The notes beneath the pieces were generated by a model that worked only from the letters and a program-made list of their open reading frames with translations, did no database searches and had not been told where the DNA came from. A stretch of DNA of 64,000 bases from Macrothele yani (Eukaryota; Arthropoda; Arachnida; Araneae; Macrothelidae). The first letter of the stretch is position 1. The number at the start of each line of letters is the position of its first letter. Below are positions 7,755 to 17,879 of the stretch, piece after piece. Both the position numbers and the translations under genes were made by a program. The stretch lies in assembly GCA_039090855.1 (NCBI GenBank), contig CM076999.1, positions 112,591,072 to 112,655,071 of the forward strand. Reading direction: 5' to 3'.

Positions 7755-10700
7755 ATGGAAAAGTCTTTGAAGCCTGTTATTGTGCATCTTAAAAGTGCTC
7801 TGAATGCTATTAGTGTTCAGAAACTTAGAAATGCTTTAAAAAGATTAAATATCAGAAAACGAAATGTAAAAAAAGATGATTTAATTAAATCGTTGATAAA
7901 ATATATTAGAAAGACAGGTGATTATAAGTCTGTTTTAGTAGATATCCTTGGATTAGATACATCAGAATATTTAGATAGAAAAAGAAAAATATTTATTAAT
8001 CATCCAGAGAGAAGAAATAGAATTAAAAAATTATTTGATTCTTTTAACTTAAAATTCAAAGATAACAAACTGAAACCAAGAAAAGAAAAGAAAATTAAAA
8101 CAGATGTAAATCTTGAAAAATTATTTAAACCTGATTATGAAATTATTGAAACAAAAGGAAAATATATTAAAAAATATATGGTACATAGAAAGAATTATAG
8201 AGTAGCTGGAGTAAACATTAAACCTGAACAATATTTCAATATTTTACAACATATATTTAGAAAAGCAATTGGTAAAATTCAAGGTAAAGTAGATATAATT
8301 GTATATAATCCTAAACTGAATAAACCATTTCATGATAAAATGATGTATACTAAGGATGCCTATGAGCTATATATTTATAAATTATCTGATCAAATTGAAT
8401 ATAAGGAATTAGAAATAACTGATTGTATATTTGATTTTAATGTAATTGAATTACCTTCAGGAGGTAAACATATAAAGATAATTAATGATGAAACAATAGA
8501 AAATAAAAGAAGTATCTGTCAGATAAAAAATGATGATAACATATGTTTAGCTAGATCAATTGTAACTGCTCTATCTATTCAAAATCCTAAGCTATTATGT
8601 GATAAATTGAATCATAATGAATTATCAAAAAATGATATTAGATACATCAAAATGGGTAGAGTTTTACAAAAATCATTAGCTGTAAAATTACATGAACTAT
8701 GCAATATTCCATTAGAAATATGTTGCTTAGAAGAGGTTAAAATATTTGAAGAATTCTTAGATATTCAGATAAATATATTTTGCAGAGAGAATTTTAATGA
8801 ACGTATATATAGTGGTAAATATAAATCTACATGTATTTACATATTGAAAAATAGAAATCATTTCGATGTAATTACTTCTGTTAAAGGATTTTTAGGAAAA
8901 GAGAATTACTGTGATTATTGTCAAATAAGCTATAAAAGATCAGATCAACACAGATGTCCTCTCAAATGTGATAGATGTTTTAAAACAGATAGTAACTGTA
9001 ATGGTGAAGAGATATTTTGTAAAAAATGTAATCGATTATTTAAAGGTGAGGAGTGTTTTGATAACCACAAAAGAAAAAATAAGAAAGGTGTTAGTGTATG
9101 TAAATGTCTATGGAAATGTTTAAAATGTAAAAGAATTATTAATCGATATGAGAGAAAACCCAAAGAGCATGTATGTGGTGAAAAGAGATGTAAAAATTGT
9201 TGGAAATATGTATTACATGATCATAAATGCTATATGAAACGTAAAGATGCTAAAGGTGGTAAATGTGAAAATGATTGTCCTAAGTTAACAAGAAATCGAA
9301 AAGATTGGTGTGAAAAATGTAGATATGAATATACTGAGAAATATATATTCTTTGATGTTGAAACTAAACAAGAAACAGGAACTCATGAAGTTAATCTAGT
9401 TGTATGTCAAATGTATGATGGTAGTGAAAAGATATTTGAAAATGAAAATGATTTTTGTAATTGGTTATTTCAACAAAAACATTTTGGATATACTGTACTA
9501 GCTCATTATGGTAAAGGCTTTGATTTTCAATTCTTAGCTAAATACTGTTTTAAAAACAAAATAGAAGTGTTTACTATATATAATGGAAATAAACTCAATT
9601 ATATGCAGGCATCTGGATATAATATAAGATTCATAGATTCAATCAATTTTACTATGATTCCATTAAGAGATTTTCCAAAAACATTTGGGTTAGAAGAGAT
9701 GGCAAAAGGTTATTTTCCTCATTATTTTAATAAAGAATGTAATCAAAATTATATAGGTAAATACCCTGAAAAACATTACTATGGATGTGATTCTATGAAA
9801 TCTGAAGAGAGAAATGAATTCTTAAAATGGTATGAAACTGTTAAAAACGATACGTTTGATTTTCAAAAAGAATTTGTTAAATACTGTAGATCAGATGTAG
9901 ATATTTTAAGAAGAGGATGTTTAGAATTGAGAAGATTATTCTTAGAAATCGCAAATATCGATCCATTTAAATATGTAACTCTAGCAGGTGTATGCATGAG
10001 TATTTATAGAGATAAATTCTTAAAAAAGGTACAATTGCCATAGATGATGATACAATTCAAAAAGACAAATATAGTAAAAAATCAATTGCTTGGTTAGATT
10101 ATCTGTCTAAAAAGAATAATATCAATATTCAACATACATTAAATGGTGGAGAGAAAAAATTAAAATTAGGTAAGAAAATTTATAAAGTAGATGGATTTTA
10201 TGAAAACACAGTGTTTCAATTTCATGGATGTCACTGGCATGGATGTAATAGATGTTATAGAGAATCAACTATAAATGAACAGAATCAGATATGTATGAAA
10301 GACTTATATAAAAGAACTAAGAGGATTCAAAAGAAGATTTTAAAAGCTGGATATGAATTAATTGTTATATGGGAATGTGATTTTAATAATAATAAAGAAA
10401 TTAAAAAATATATAAAAAATGAATGGAATAGAGATTTCGTGGAACCTTTAAATCCTAGAGATGCATTTTATGGGGGTAGGTGTGAGCCTACTAAATTGAA
10501 ATATGAATTTAAAAATAATGAAAAAGGTAGATATATTGATGTATGTTCACTGTATCCAACTGTAAATTACTTTGATAATTATCCAATTGGTCATCCTGTT
10601 AAGATATTTAATCCTGAAAAATTTGATAAAGAATGGTATGGTTTCATCAAATGTAAGGTCTTACCACCTAGAAATTTATATCATCCAGTGTTGCCAATTA

Positions 10701-11839
10701 AAGATGAAAAATTGATGTTTGCTCTTTGTAAATCATGTTCTAAAACTATCAAATGTAATCACTTTAAAACTGTTGTAGATAAAAAGAAATGTAAAGAATG
10801 CTTTGAAATTAGAAATAAGGAGTGTAATCATAAAAGAGACGAAAGATGTTTCACTAGTACATGGACTACTGATGAAATGAATTTAGCAATTAAAAAAAGA
10901 TATAAAATTTTAAGAATATATGAGGTTTGGAATTTTGAAAATAAAACTGATGAACTATTTAGAGATTACGTTAAAATGTTTTTGAAAATCAAATTAGAAA
11001 CAGATGATAAATGGTCTGAAAACTTTAAAAGTGAAAAAGAATATAAGAAGACAGTTTACAAGAAATTAGATATAAAATTAGAAAAAATAGGAAAAAATCC
11101 AGGAATGAGATTTATAAGTAAGATATGTTTGAACTCATTATGGGGTAAGTTTGGACAGAGAAAAAATATGAAACAGACTAAATACGTAATGGATTTAGAT
11201 GAATTTTATAAAATTATATTAGATGATAATCTCAAAGAATTAAATATGATATTTATGAATGATGACTGTGTAGAAATGACTTATAAAATGAAAGATGAAT
11301 ATGTTAAAAATAACTTCAATACTAACGTTTATATAGCAGCTTTCACCACTAGTTCTGCTAGAATTAGATTATATAAAATGCTTGATAAATTACGTGAAAA
11401 AGTGATTTATAAAGACACAGATAGTGTTGTGTATATAGATGATGGAACTAATAAAATCAAAACAGGATGCATGTTAGGAGAATGGACAGACGAATTGGGA
11501 GAGGACAAATATATGAAATCCTGGATAGCTGGTGCACCAAAAGACTATGGATACATACTAAATGATGGAACTGTAAAAGGTAAAGTTAAAGGATTTAAAA
11601 TGAGCTATGAGAATGAAAATATTTTGAATTTCAATGATAGAATGAAAGTAATAACAGGTGAAACAGATTACTTAGAAATATCAAATAATCAGTTTAAGAT
11701 ACAAAAAGATAGAAATATAGCTGTAGATACACTGAACAAGAAATACATGTTTGGATTTGATAAAAGAAGAATTCTAGATGATTTGAATACTGTACCTTTT
11801 GGATATGTATTTAAAAAAGTGAGTAAATATAAACAATGA
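7755..11839 (+). pseudogene. polB: Protein-primed family B DNA polymerase (one frameshift)
   Basis: This is the element's replicative polymerase, about 1,360 codons long. Residues 1-65 resemble a SAP-type DNA-binding segment. Around residue 252 is NDDNICLARSIVTAL, a cysteine-protease/OTU-like motif seen at the N-terminus of Polinton polymerases. Residues about 385-528 are a Cys/His-rich zinc region. The exonuclease motifs follow: FFDVETKQETG, KGFDFQF and YCRSDVD. The frame breaks at an A run near 10,020. From there the next frame carries FQFHGCHWHGC, motif A (DVCSLYPT), motif B (KICLNSLWGKFGQ) and motif C (IYKDTDSVVYID). All catalytic residues remain. The second readable frame from 10,211 begins inside the gene. 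The start lies in CCTTATAAATGG. Confidence 0.92.
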
Positions 11840-12282
11840 ATGATATAATTGTGATTATAAATATTCAAGGATTTGTACTCCCAAATCGTAAGATAGCAAG
11901 AGAGATAAGTTGGGTACACTCAAAACTGAATATTGGTGAAACAATATCAGTGTTCACACCTGACTGCAAATTAGATGAACAAGAATTGAATATCGTACGT
12001 AAGTGTGTTTTAGATGTGCATGGACTGAGATTTAAAAGATATCCAAATAGCAAAGAACTATGGATTAATAATTGTGAGGTAAAGAACTATATTAAAAACC
12101 TGTACCATATTTATGGTGGTACATTTGCATATAAAGGAGGAGTAATGGAAAAAGAGATGCTTGAAGATATTCCATCTGTTGATTTAGATATACCTAAATG
12201 TCCAAGAGTTTTAGGCCCCGGATGCTCTATGTATAGATGTATGCATTATAAGAATTATATTTCAAAAAATGAAAACTTATAA
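11836..12282 (+). CDS. Polinton companion protein of unknown function (148 aa)
   Basis: Overlaps the polymerase stop by four bases (ATGA). The N-terminus DIIVIINIQGFVLPNRKIAREISWV recalls a small protein that I have seen beside PolB in arthropod Polinton-like elements (a VDIQGF...KELA pattern), and the middle has an HG...F/W core. The C-terminus, CPRVLGPGCSMYRCMHYKN, is a probable zinc site with three Cys and one His. A nuclease-like (RNase H-fold) role has crossed my mind but no catalytic set can be pointed to. Frame intact. Confidence 0.5.
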   Translation: MNDIIVIINIQGFVLPNRKIAREISWVHSKLNIGETISVFTPDCKLDEQELNIVRKCVLDVHGLRFKRYPNSKELWINNCEVKNYIKNLYHIYGGTFAYKGGVMEKEMLEDIPSVDLDIPKCPRVLGPGCSMYRCMHYKNYISKNENL

Positions 12283-12573
12283 ATGGATTTAATGGGTGAC
12301 CTTAGAGCTCTATACTGTTCTTCAGATAAAAAATATAGTAACGAAATATCTCAATTCGCTCATTTTTGTGATGACTTGATTCATATGTATAGAGATAATT
12401 ACAAGTTTTCAGATATTCTAACTATAGTTTATAAATATTTAAAAAAGATAAAAAGAATAATTGATAAAAAAGAAAAAAACGAGGAAATTAAAAACAAAGG
12501 ATTAGAAATTTTAAATGAGTTTGTAAGTTATTGTAATTTACAGTTCTCATCACATGTATTCAAAAACCTTTAA
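12283..12573 (+). CDS. Hypothetical helical protein (96 aa)
   Basis: Starts in AACTTATAAATGG directly after the previous stop. The product is helical, with four Cys and a Lys/Glu-rich centre, without membrane segment or recognisable motif. The start motif and tight spacing support a real gene. Function unknown. Confidence 0.5.
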   Translation: MDLMGDLRALYCSSDKKYSNEISQFAHFCDDLIHMYRDNYKFSDILTIVYKYLKKIKRIIDKKEKNEEIKNKGLEILNEFVSYCNLQFSSHVFKNL

Positions 12574-12591
12574 AAAAATAAAATCTTATAA

Positions 12592-12879
12592 ATGGATGAG
12601 TTCAATAGCATCAGATTATTTACAGAAACACAGAAATTAAAAGATCTGAATCCTGGAGATTATAAATTGATGTCACTGAAAAAAATCCAAACGAAATTCG
12701 GAGATGCAACTATTGCAAAAATAGAAGTCAATGATGAAGAAAAAGAATATTATCTTAGAAAATGTCACGGAAAACTATCTGACAGTGCAATTAAAAAAAT
12801 TAATAAAGGTAATTATATATTCAGATTCAGAGGTAAAATTGATGATCTATATTATGATTATGAATTAGTAAAAACTTAA
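12592..12879 (+). CDS. Possible OB-fold ssDNA-binding-like protein (95 aa)
   Basis: Start in TCTTATAAATGG. The sequence has LNPGDYKLMSLKKIQTKFGD, ATIAKIEV, EYYLRKCHGKL and YIFRFRGK, a strand-strand-strand-helix-strand layout resembling small OB-fold single-strand-binding proteins found with Polinton-like polymerases. This would fit a role coating displaced strands in protein-primed replication. The assignment is inference from strand pattern; no decisive residue can be named. Confidence 0.4.
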   Translation: MDEFNSIRLFTETQKLKDLNPGDYKLMSLKKIQTKFGDATIAKIEVNDEEKEYYLRKCHGKLSDSAIKKINKGNYIFRFRGKIDDLYYDYELVKT

Positions 12880-12898
12880 CAAAACGAATTCTATTAAA

Positions 12899-13066
12899 AT
12901 GAAAGTTCACTTCGATCCTAATGTCATATATGTAGGAAATGAAAAGGTATATGGGAAACATATGCAGTTGATCGAGAGAGGTTCAAAAGAAGAATTACCG
13001 AAACAGAAAATAAAATTATCTTTAAAGAGAAATGAAGTACTACATAACAAAACCTTATATTATTGA
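12899..13066 (+). CDS. Small hypothetical protein (55 aa), last gene of rightward block
   Basis: ATG 12,899 in CTATTAAAATG opens 55 codons to TGA at 13,064-13,066. The product is basic (KVHFDPNVIYVGNEKVYG). Start-motif-like context, same codon style and position 19 bases after the preceding stop make it plausible. It may be a truncated version of a longer protein. Confidence 0.4.
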   Translation: MKVHFDPNVIYVGNEKVYGKHMQLIERGSKEELPKQKIKLSLKRNEVLHNKTLYY

Positions 13067-13144
13067 ATTCGTTTAAATCTTTGTAATATTTTTAATTAAA
13101 TCTTGAATTTGTTTAATCTTCCTAAATTTTTAATCTTTCTATAA

Positions 13145-13175
13145 GGGGTATCCATTTTGGGTACCCCTTTTTTTA
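13145..13175 (+). terminator. Hairpin plus T-run after the last Polinton gene
   Basis: GGGGTATCC at 13,145-13,153 pairs with GGGTACCCC at 13,159-13,167 (nine pairs, one G-T) around a five-base loop and is followed by eight T. It stands about 80 bases after the last rightward stop codon. In form it is a transcription terminator or 3'-end hairpin, though in a eukaryotic element the function is inference. Confidence 0.4.
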
Positions 13176-13540
13176 ATGCATTTTTAAAAAGTAGTTTGTT
13201 TTACAACTTTTCTATTGATCACTAAATCCATCATTTCATCACTTTCAAAGCTATTCAAAGCTCAAAATGATTGCAATTGTTCAAAAAAGTCGTCAAATAT
13301 CATCAAAAATGTGTGTTTTTATGATGTCTGTTTTTATGAAAAAACAGAGTAAAAACTTCAATTTTCAAAAATCTGATGTTTTGACTATTTTATGCCCAAA
13401 AATCAATGATTTTTAATGAAAATATGGTGTTTTTGATCATAAAAAGCCTTAAAATGTTCGTGATTATTGAGGTCTGAAAAATCAAAAAATGCCTGATTTT
13501 GAGGTTTTTATGTGATTTTGGGGTGTGCCATAGTACCCCC
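13176..13540. other. AT-rich non-coding flank
   Basis: No open frame above background. T-rich and A-rich runs alternate (TTTTTATGA repeated motifs). This could be the right terminal inverted repeat of the Polinton, but the other terminus is outside the window so this cannot be tested here. It ends at the mariner relic. Confidence 0.4.
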
Positions 13541-13544
13541 TATA

Positions 13545-14120
13545 TACTACTCAAACCCTTTCTGTCACATATTTTTACTGGAGATGAAAAGTGGTGCCTG
13601 TACGTGAATTTCAGGCATGAAAGGGAATGGTTAAGCCCAAACAAGATGCCCACACCATGTCCAAAACATGACCTTCATCCCACGAAGATCATGTTGTGTG
13701 TCTGGTGGGACATGAAAGACATTATTCACTAGGAAATCTGCCGAGGAATCGGACCATCAATGCTGCACTCTATTGTGAGCAACTCCGCCATGTGGAGGGA
13801 GCAATTCAGCAGAAACGGCCACATTGGCATCAGGGTGTCCTTCTCCAACATAACGCATTCCCTCACAGTGAAAACATGACCAAAATGGCCATTCAGGACA
13901 CGAAATGGGAGATCCTTCCACATACAGCCCGTTTAGACTATCACCTGTTCCGATTACTGTTGAATGCACTCCGTGGCAGAACGTTCAACAATGATGTTGA
14001 TTTCCAGAATTTCCTTAATGACTTCGTAGCAAAACCTGCACATTTTTTTCAAGAATGACATTGCAGACCTATCTAGACGTTGGGACACCATCGTAAACAA
14101 TAAGAGGGGGGAGGGATACA
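13545..14120 (+). pseudogene. Mariner transposase relic (5' truncated, frameshifted)
   Basis: Plus-strand fragments of a mariner transposase in two frames: FTGDEKWCLYVN (first catalytic Asp region), CVWWDM (second conserved motif) up to 13,732. The next frame from about 13,696 has RNRTINAALYCEQLRHVEGA, then LLQHNAFPHS where HDNARPH is expected, so the second catalytic Asp is lost. It ends near RRWDTIVNN at about 14,095. The N-terminal DNA-binding domain is missing. Dead element. Confidence 0.8.
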
Positions 14121-15011
14121 TAGTTGATTGATTCTGTTATCCCTTCTGATGCAATACATTCCTGTAGTGCGGTGAAAAAAACGGCATGAATTTATGCATC
14201 AACTCAATATTTATGAAGAAATTGAAGGCAACCAACTAGAACTGACAATAAAAAACTATAATAAGCTGATGAAATCTTTAAAAAGAAACAACCAGCTAAC
14301 TTCAGATTTCAGCAATTCAAAATTACATTACAGAATACTTTAACTGTATGGGACAATTAAGCTTCATGAATCTGTCAAATAAACCTTTAAGGCCTATTGT
14401 GGACTCAAAAGACTCTCCCCTGTTAAATCTTCAATATTATCTCTTCTGAGCCAACTAAGAATTTTTTTTACAGATCCCCCTGTCTTACTAAAACACTCAA
14501 AGATCTCATAGTTAAGTTAGAAGGCCCTTTCAAAACTTAAACATCCTCTCTCTATTAAGCTAGTCATGACATTAAATCTATGCATACTAACATAAATACA
14601 GATCTTTTGGTGCTCCTCACAAATGATTTGGCTGACAAAACAGTCTTTACATTGTAAGAAGTACATACCATTTAATACACTCTGAAGACAATTTATTTGT
14701 TCTTGTATGTAATAATAAAAAGACTTTTTCATATAATGTCAATATATATGCACATATGTATGTAACAAAATAAAACTTTGATGTGATATGAAATATAACA
14801 ATTGTATGCTAAAAGAATTCTTTCGTTAAATAAATAAAAAACAAAAAACAACAACAAGAAAATATAAAAGATAAACACCCAGATCAATCACTCTGGAATG
14901 CTTGATGTCACAGTAACGTCTGCATTGTTGCGCCATCTCTTATCAATCAATTTGTGTGTGCTAAAAAAAAATAATTGCCTGCTATATAATAGCACGCGAT
15001 CACTTTCAAAT
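14121..15011. other. Intergenic AT-rich DNA
   Basis: No gene recognised. A 49-codon open frame at 14,193-14,342 (helical, charged) is within what chance would give in this composition. Confidence 0.4.
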
Positions 15012-15257
15012 GTCAAGGCGATTTTTTTTTTTTTTTTTGATTGGAGGTTTAACGACCACCGTGAGCAACTCAATGGGCTATAAGCAGTCGCCCGTCCCTA
15101 ATTCAGGGTCACTGGTTCCAGGGAAGGGAGAGAGCCAGTGCCGTAAGACAAACACAACATCCATGCCTGACCGGGATATGAACCCGGACCCCTTACGGAC
15201 GAATGATCAGAGGCCAACGCCTTAGACCACTGCGCCACCGGGCGGCGTCAAGGCGAT
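15012..15257 (-). mobile_element. tRNA-derived SINE with 11-bp target-site duplication
   Basis: Complete copy of the SINE that recurs throughout the window. Read on the minus strand: tRNA-like head with A box (TGGCGCAGTGG) and perfect B box region (here GGTTCATATCC, mutated), a conserved body (GGACGGGCGACTGCTTATAG) and A-rich tail. It is flanked by GTCAAGGCGAT at 15,012-15,022 and 15,247-15,257, so it is a true retroposition event. Roughly 224 bp without the duplication. Confidence 0.9.
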
Positions 15258-15782
15258 CACATGCTAATTTAAAAAAACATTAGATTATTAATCATAATGA
15301 CTAGAGTTCTATTTATCCGATCTACAAAATTAAAATCTTAATATCATGGCAAGTTGCATTCGTATATTAATTTAATTTAGCACAATTCGAATATTAATTT
15401 TTATGCTCTAATTATTTTTTACTTTTTTAAATTTACTAAGTTTCCGAGTTTAGTGCTGATTATATTATACATTTTGCAAAATATCAATCTATCTTAATGC
15501 TCTAACCTACAGTAAAAACTGAAATCTTTCGATGTTGAAATGAGCGAAATTGTATCTAAAAACAGGTGTAGCCACATCAGCACATTGTTGATAATTTAGA
15601 TAGTTCCAATTTGAGAATGCCAGATGTTGCATTATTTTATAGAAAAAGCTTCGGTATGAAGTTTCAAATTAACTGTCGAATAGAACAGTCTGAAACAAGC
15701 TGTGAACAGAATAACATGTGTGCCGGAGAAAAAGTAATTTAATGCGAAAAATCAAAGCAAAAGTTAAGGTAAGTTCACACGA
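15258..15782. other. Intergenic DNA, nothing recognised
   Basis: AT-rich, no supported coding frame or repeat. Confidence 0.4.
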
Positions 15783-16450
15783 AAAGAACTGGACTAGTTG
15801 TAAATGAATTTATGGCACCTCTATTCATATTGTACTGTGAAATTAACTATTTTATGGGTCTTATAAGTTTATTATTCAAAAAAGTTGGTGGTCAAATTTT
15901 CGAACTAAAGCCTAGTTCGTCATCAGGACTACGTCACTGGAGTAGTTGCTGCCACTCAGTTGGAAGAGTCCAACCGCAATTATCATTAATTGTGGTACTT
16001 CTTCTTCTTGCTATTTCAATCCCTTTTAGTTTCTTCTTTACTAAGTTTGACTGGTGGGTGATTATTCTTACTGAGTCCCAATTTATAGTGTCCACTTGCT
16101 TGTATATGTCTGTCTAGCCCTGTTTTGTTACTAATGTTCCTAATACCTGCTTGATGTTCTTTCATTCAGACTTTAATACTTCTCCCTGTTTCTCTTATAT
16201 AGCTCAGTCTGCAGTTACAGTCGATGCAATATATTACTCCTTCTTGCAGTTGGATGTCCACTTCTTTCAGCTTTAAAGCTGGCAAGAATTTCTTTAATGT
16301 TACTTAGATCTGGAACAAGCCAGATATTATATTTTGCTCTGACCCTCTTCAGTTTTTCGAAAAATACCTTGTGGTACGTAATTTTGCTAACTTTTTGAAT
16401 AATAACCTCTATAAGACCCGTAAAAAAGTTAATTTCAAAGAACTGGACTA
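15783..16450 (-). mobile_element. Penelope-like retroelement fragment (GIY-YIG end) with 14-bp TSD
   Basis: AAAGAACTGGACTA occurs at 15,783-15,796 and again at 16,437-16,450, bounding the insert. On the minus strand 15,960-16,400 encodes a decayed C-terminus: GVIYCIDCNCRLSYIRETGR (GIY-YIG endonuclease, with YIR where YIG is expected), IKV-stop-MKEHQAG, LDRHIQASGH. Upstream is the connector KYNIWLVPDLSN. Short inverted arms flank the body: about 15,841-15,895 is complementary to about 16,380-16,435. A hammerhead-like element (CTGATGA, perfect 6-bp stem, GAAA) lies on the minus strand at about 15,897-15,926. Reverse transcriptase is absent. Confidence 0.75.
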
Positions 16451-17450
16451 CAAGGGATTTTTTTAAACAACAAATATTTCGCACAGAATGTTTATTTATT
16501 ATATTTGCACTTTTAAGGTATTAACCTCTTGCAAAGTGCGCATAGTTTACGTGCAATTCATAAATGAAAAAACCATTAGGAAGAACCACTCACTCACCAT
16601 AAAGATCATGGTAACCTCCAATGACCACACACTTCCAACACGTCATTCATCGTGATGTAACTGGGCTTCCACAGGTTTACAAACTTCTTGCTTACGCTTC
16701 TTATTTTCGGGTGTGAAACATCGTTTTTTTTTTTTTTCTCTTTTGCCTTATAAGATGTTACTATAATGCTTGTCAATTCGATAAAAATCACACATACAAC
16801 TCATTCATACCAAGTAAAAACTATGTACATAACCTTACATTCACAGGTGATTAAACCTTGGTCAACTCTAATTATCAAACTCCTCCTTCTGTTTCACAAC
16901 CTCTGCTACTCCCACTGCAAGTGTCACACCCATTCAGCCCCACACATCCAATCCTCTAGTTTATTATTTATCATGAGGTCTTTTGAAAAATGGAAATAGC
17001 ATATAATGTTCAGTTCTAACATGAACGAGTTCTTACTATATAAGTTTTTACTATATTTCCTTACCAAAAAAAAAAAAAAAAGCCTGCATCTCTTTGATTT
17101 GTTTTCAATTGCCTCAATTAAAAATTTCAGCATCTTAGGATGGGAAGCATCCCCTAGATATTAATATTTACTTAAAAGCTTAAAAACAACTGTCCTAGGA
17201 TGGGCAATAGGCTAGTTCCTTATAACAGAAAGACTGTCACTTTCTGAACTACAGATGCTCAACTTTGTTGCAAAACATGCCCACTATTCTACATTCAAAT
17301 AAAAAAAAAATACATATAATGTATAAAACAACTAAATCATCTTGACACAATAGCAAAACTGTACGAAAAATCAAGAGTAAGTGTCTGGAAATACTGCAAG
17401 CTTATTAACATACTTTTTTTTATTTTAAACACAACATTTTGGTGGAACTG
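16451..17450. other. Intergenic DNA, nothing recognised
   Basis: Contains poly-T at 16,724-16,738 and poly-A at 17,067-17,081 but no supported gene or element. Confidence 0.4.
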
Positions 17451-17452
17451 TA

Positions 17453-17503
17453 CATCATGATACATTGCCAGCATCAATGCTTTGCTGGCAATGCATCATG
17501 ATG
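17453..17503. repeat. Near-perfect palindrome, 21-bp arms
   Basis: CATCATGATACATTGCCAGC(A) at 17,453-17,473 is complementary at 20 of 21 positions to 17,483-17,503, with a nine-base loop. An RNA from either strand would form a long hairpin. Confidence 0.8.
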
Positions 17504-17646
17504 CACAAAATCTAACATCGCCCAGCCCCAACCCAGATTTGAACTCTCAAAATATGACTTTCCAAATGGACAAAAAATGTGTCAGCCCCTGGATGATTTT
17601 CCACAGAATCACCCTGAAGGCAAGATTCTAAGTGTACGTTTATGCT

Positions 17647-17728
17647 GCAGCCTCACTGCTGGCACATAGATGTTCGCTCAGGCACCTCGCTGCTGGCACA
17701 TAGATGCTCGCTCAGGCACCTCACTGCT
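17647..17728. repeat. Short tandem duplication
   Basis: A unit of about 36 bp (CTGGCACATAGATG, then CGCTCAGGCACCTC) is present twice and a partial third time (CTCACTGCTTG). Confidence 0.6.
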
Positions 17729-17879
17729 TGAATTTAGCTACGTTACTCGCCATGGAGCATTTACCCTGCAGCTGTTCACATAGCTTTTATTATTATAGGA
17801 ATCACGACTGTATCTCTTATTGTCAAACAGACTTTACAAGTGTTATGGCAAGTTTTACAACCACTGCATATGAAGCCAC

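Noticed and set aside
8945..9163. Minus-strand 72-codon frame inside the polymerase
   Set aside because: Shadow of the zinc-rich coding region on the other strand.
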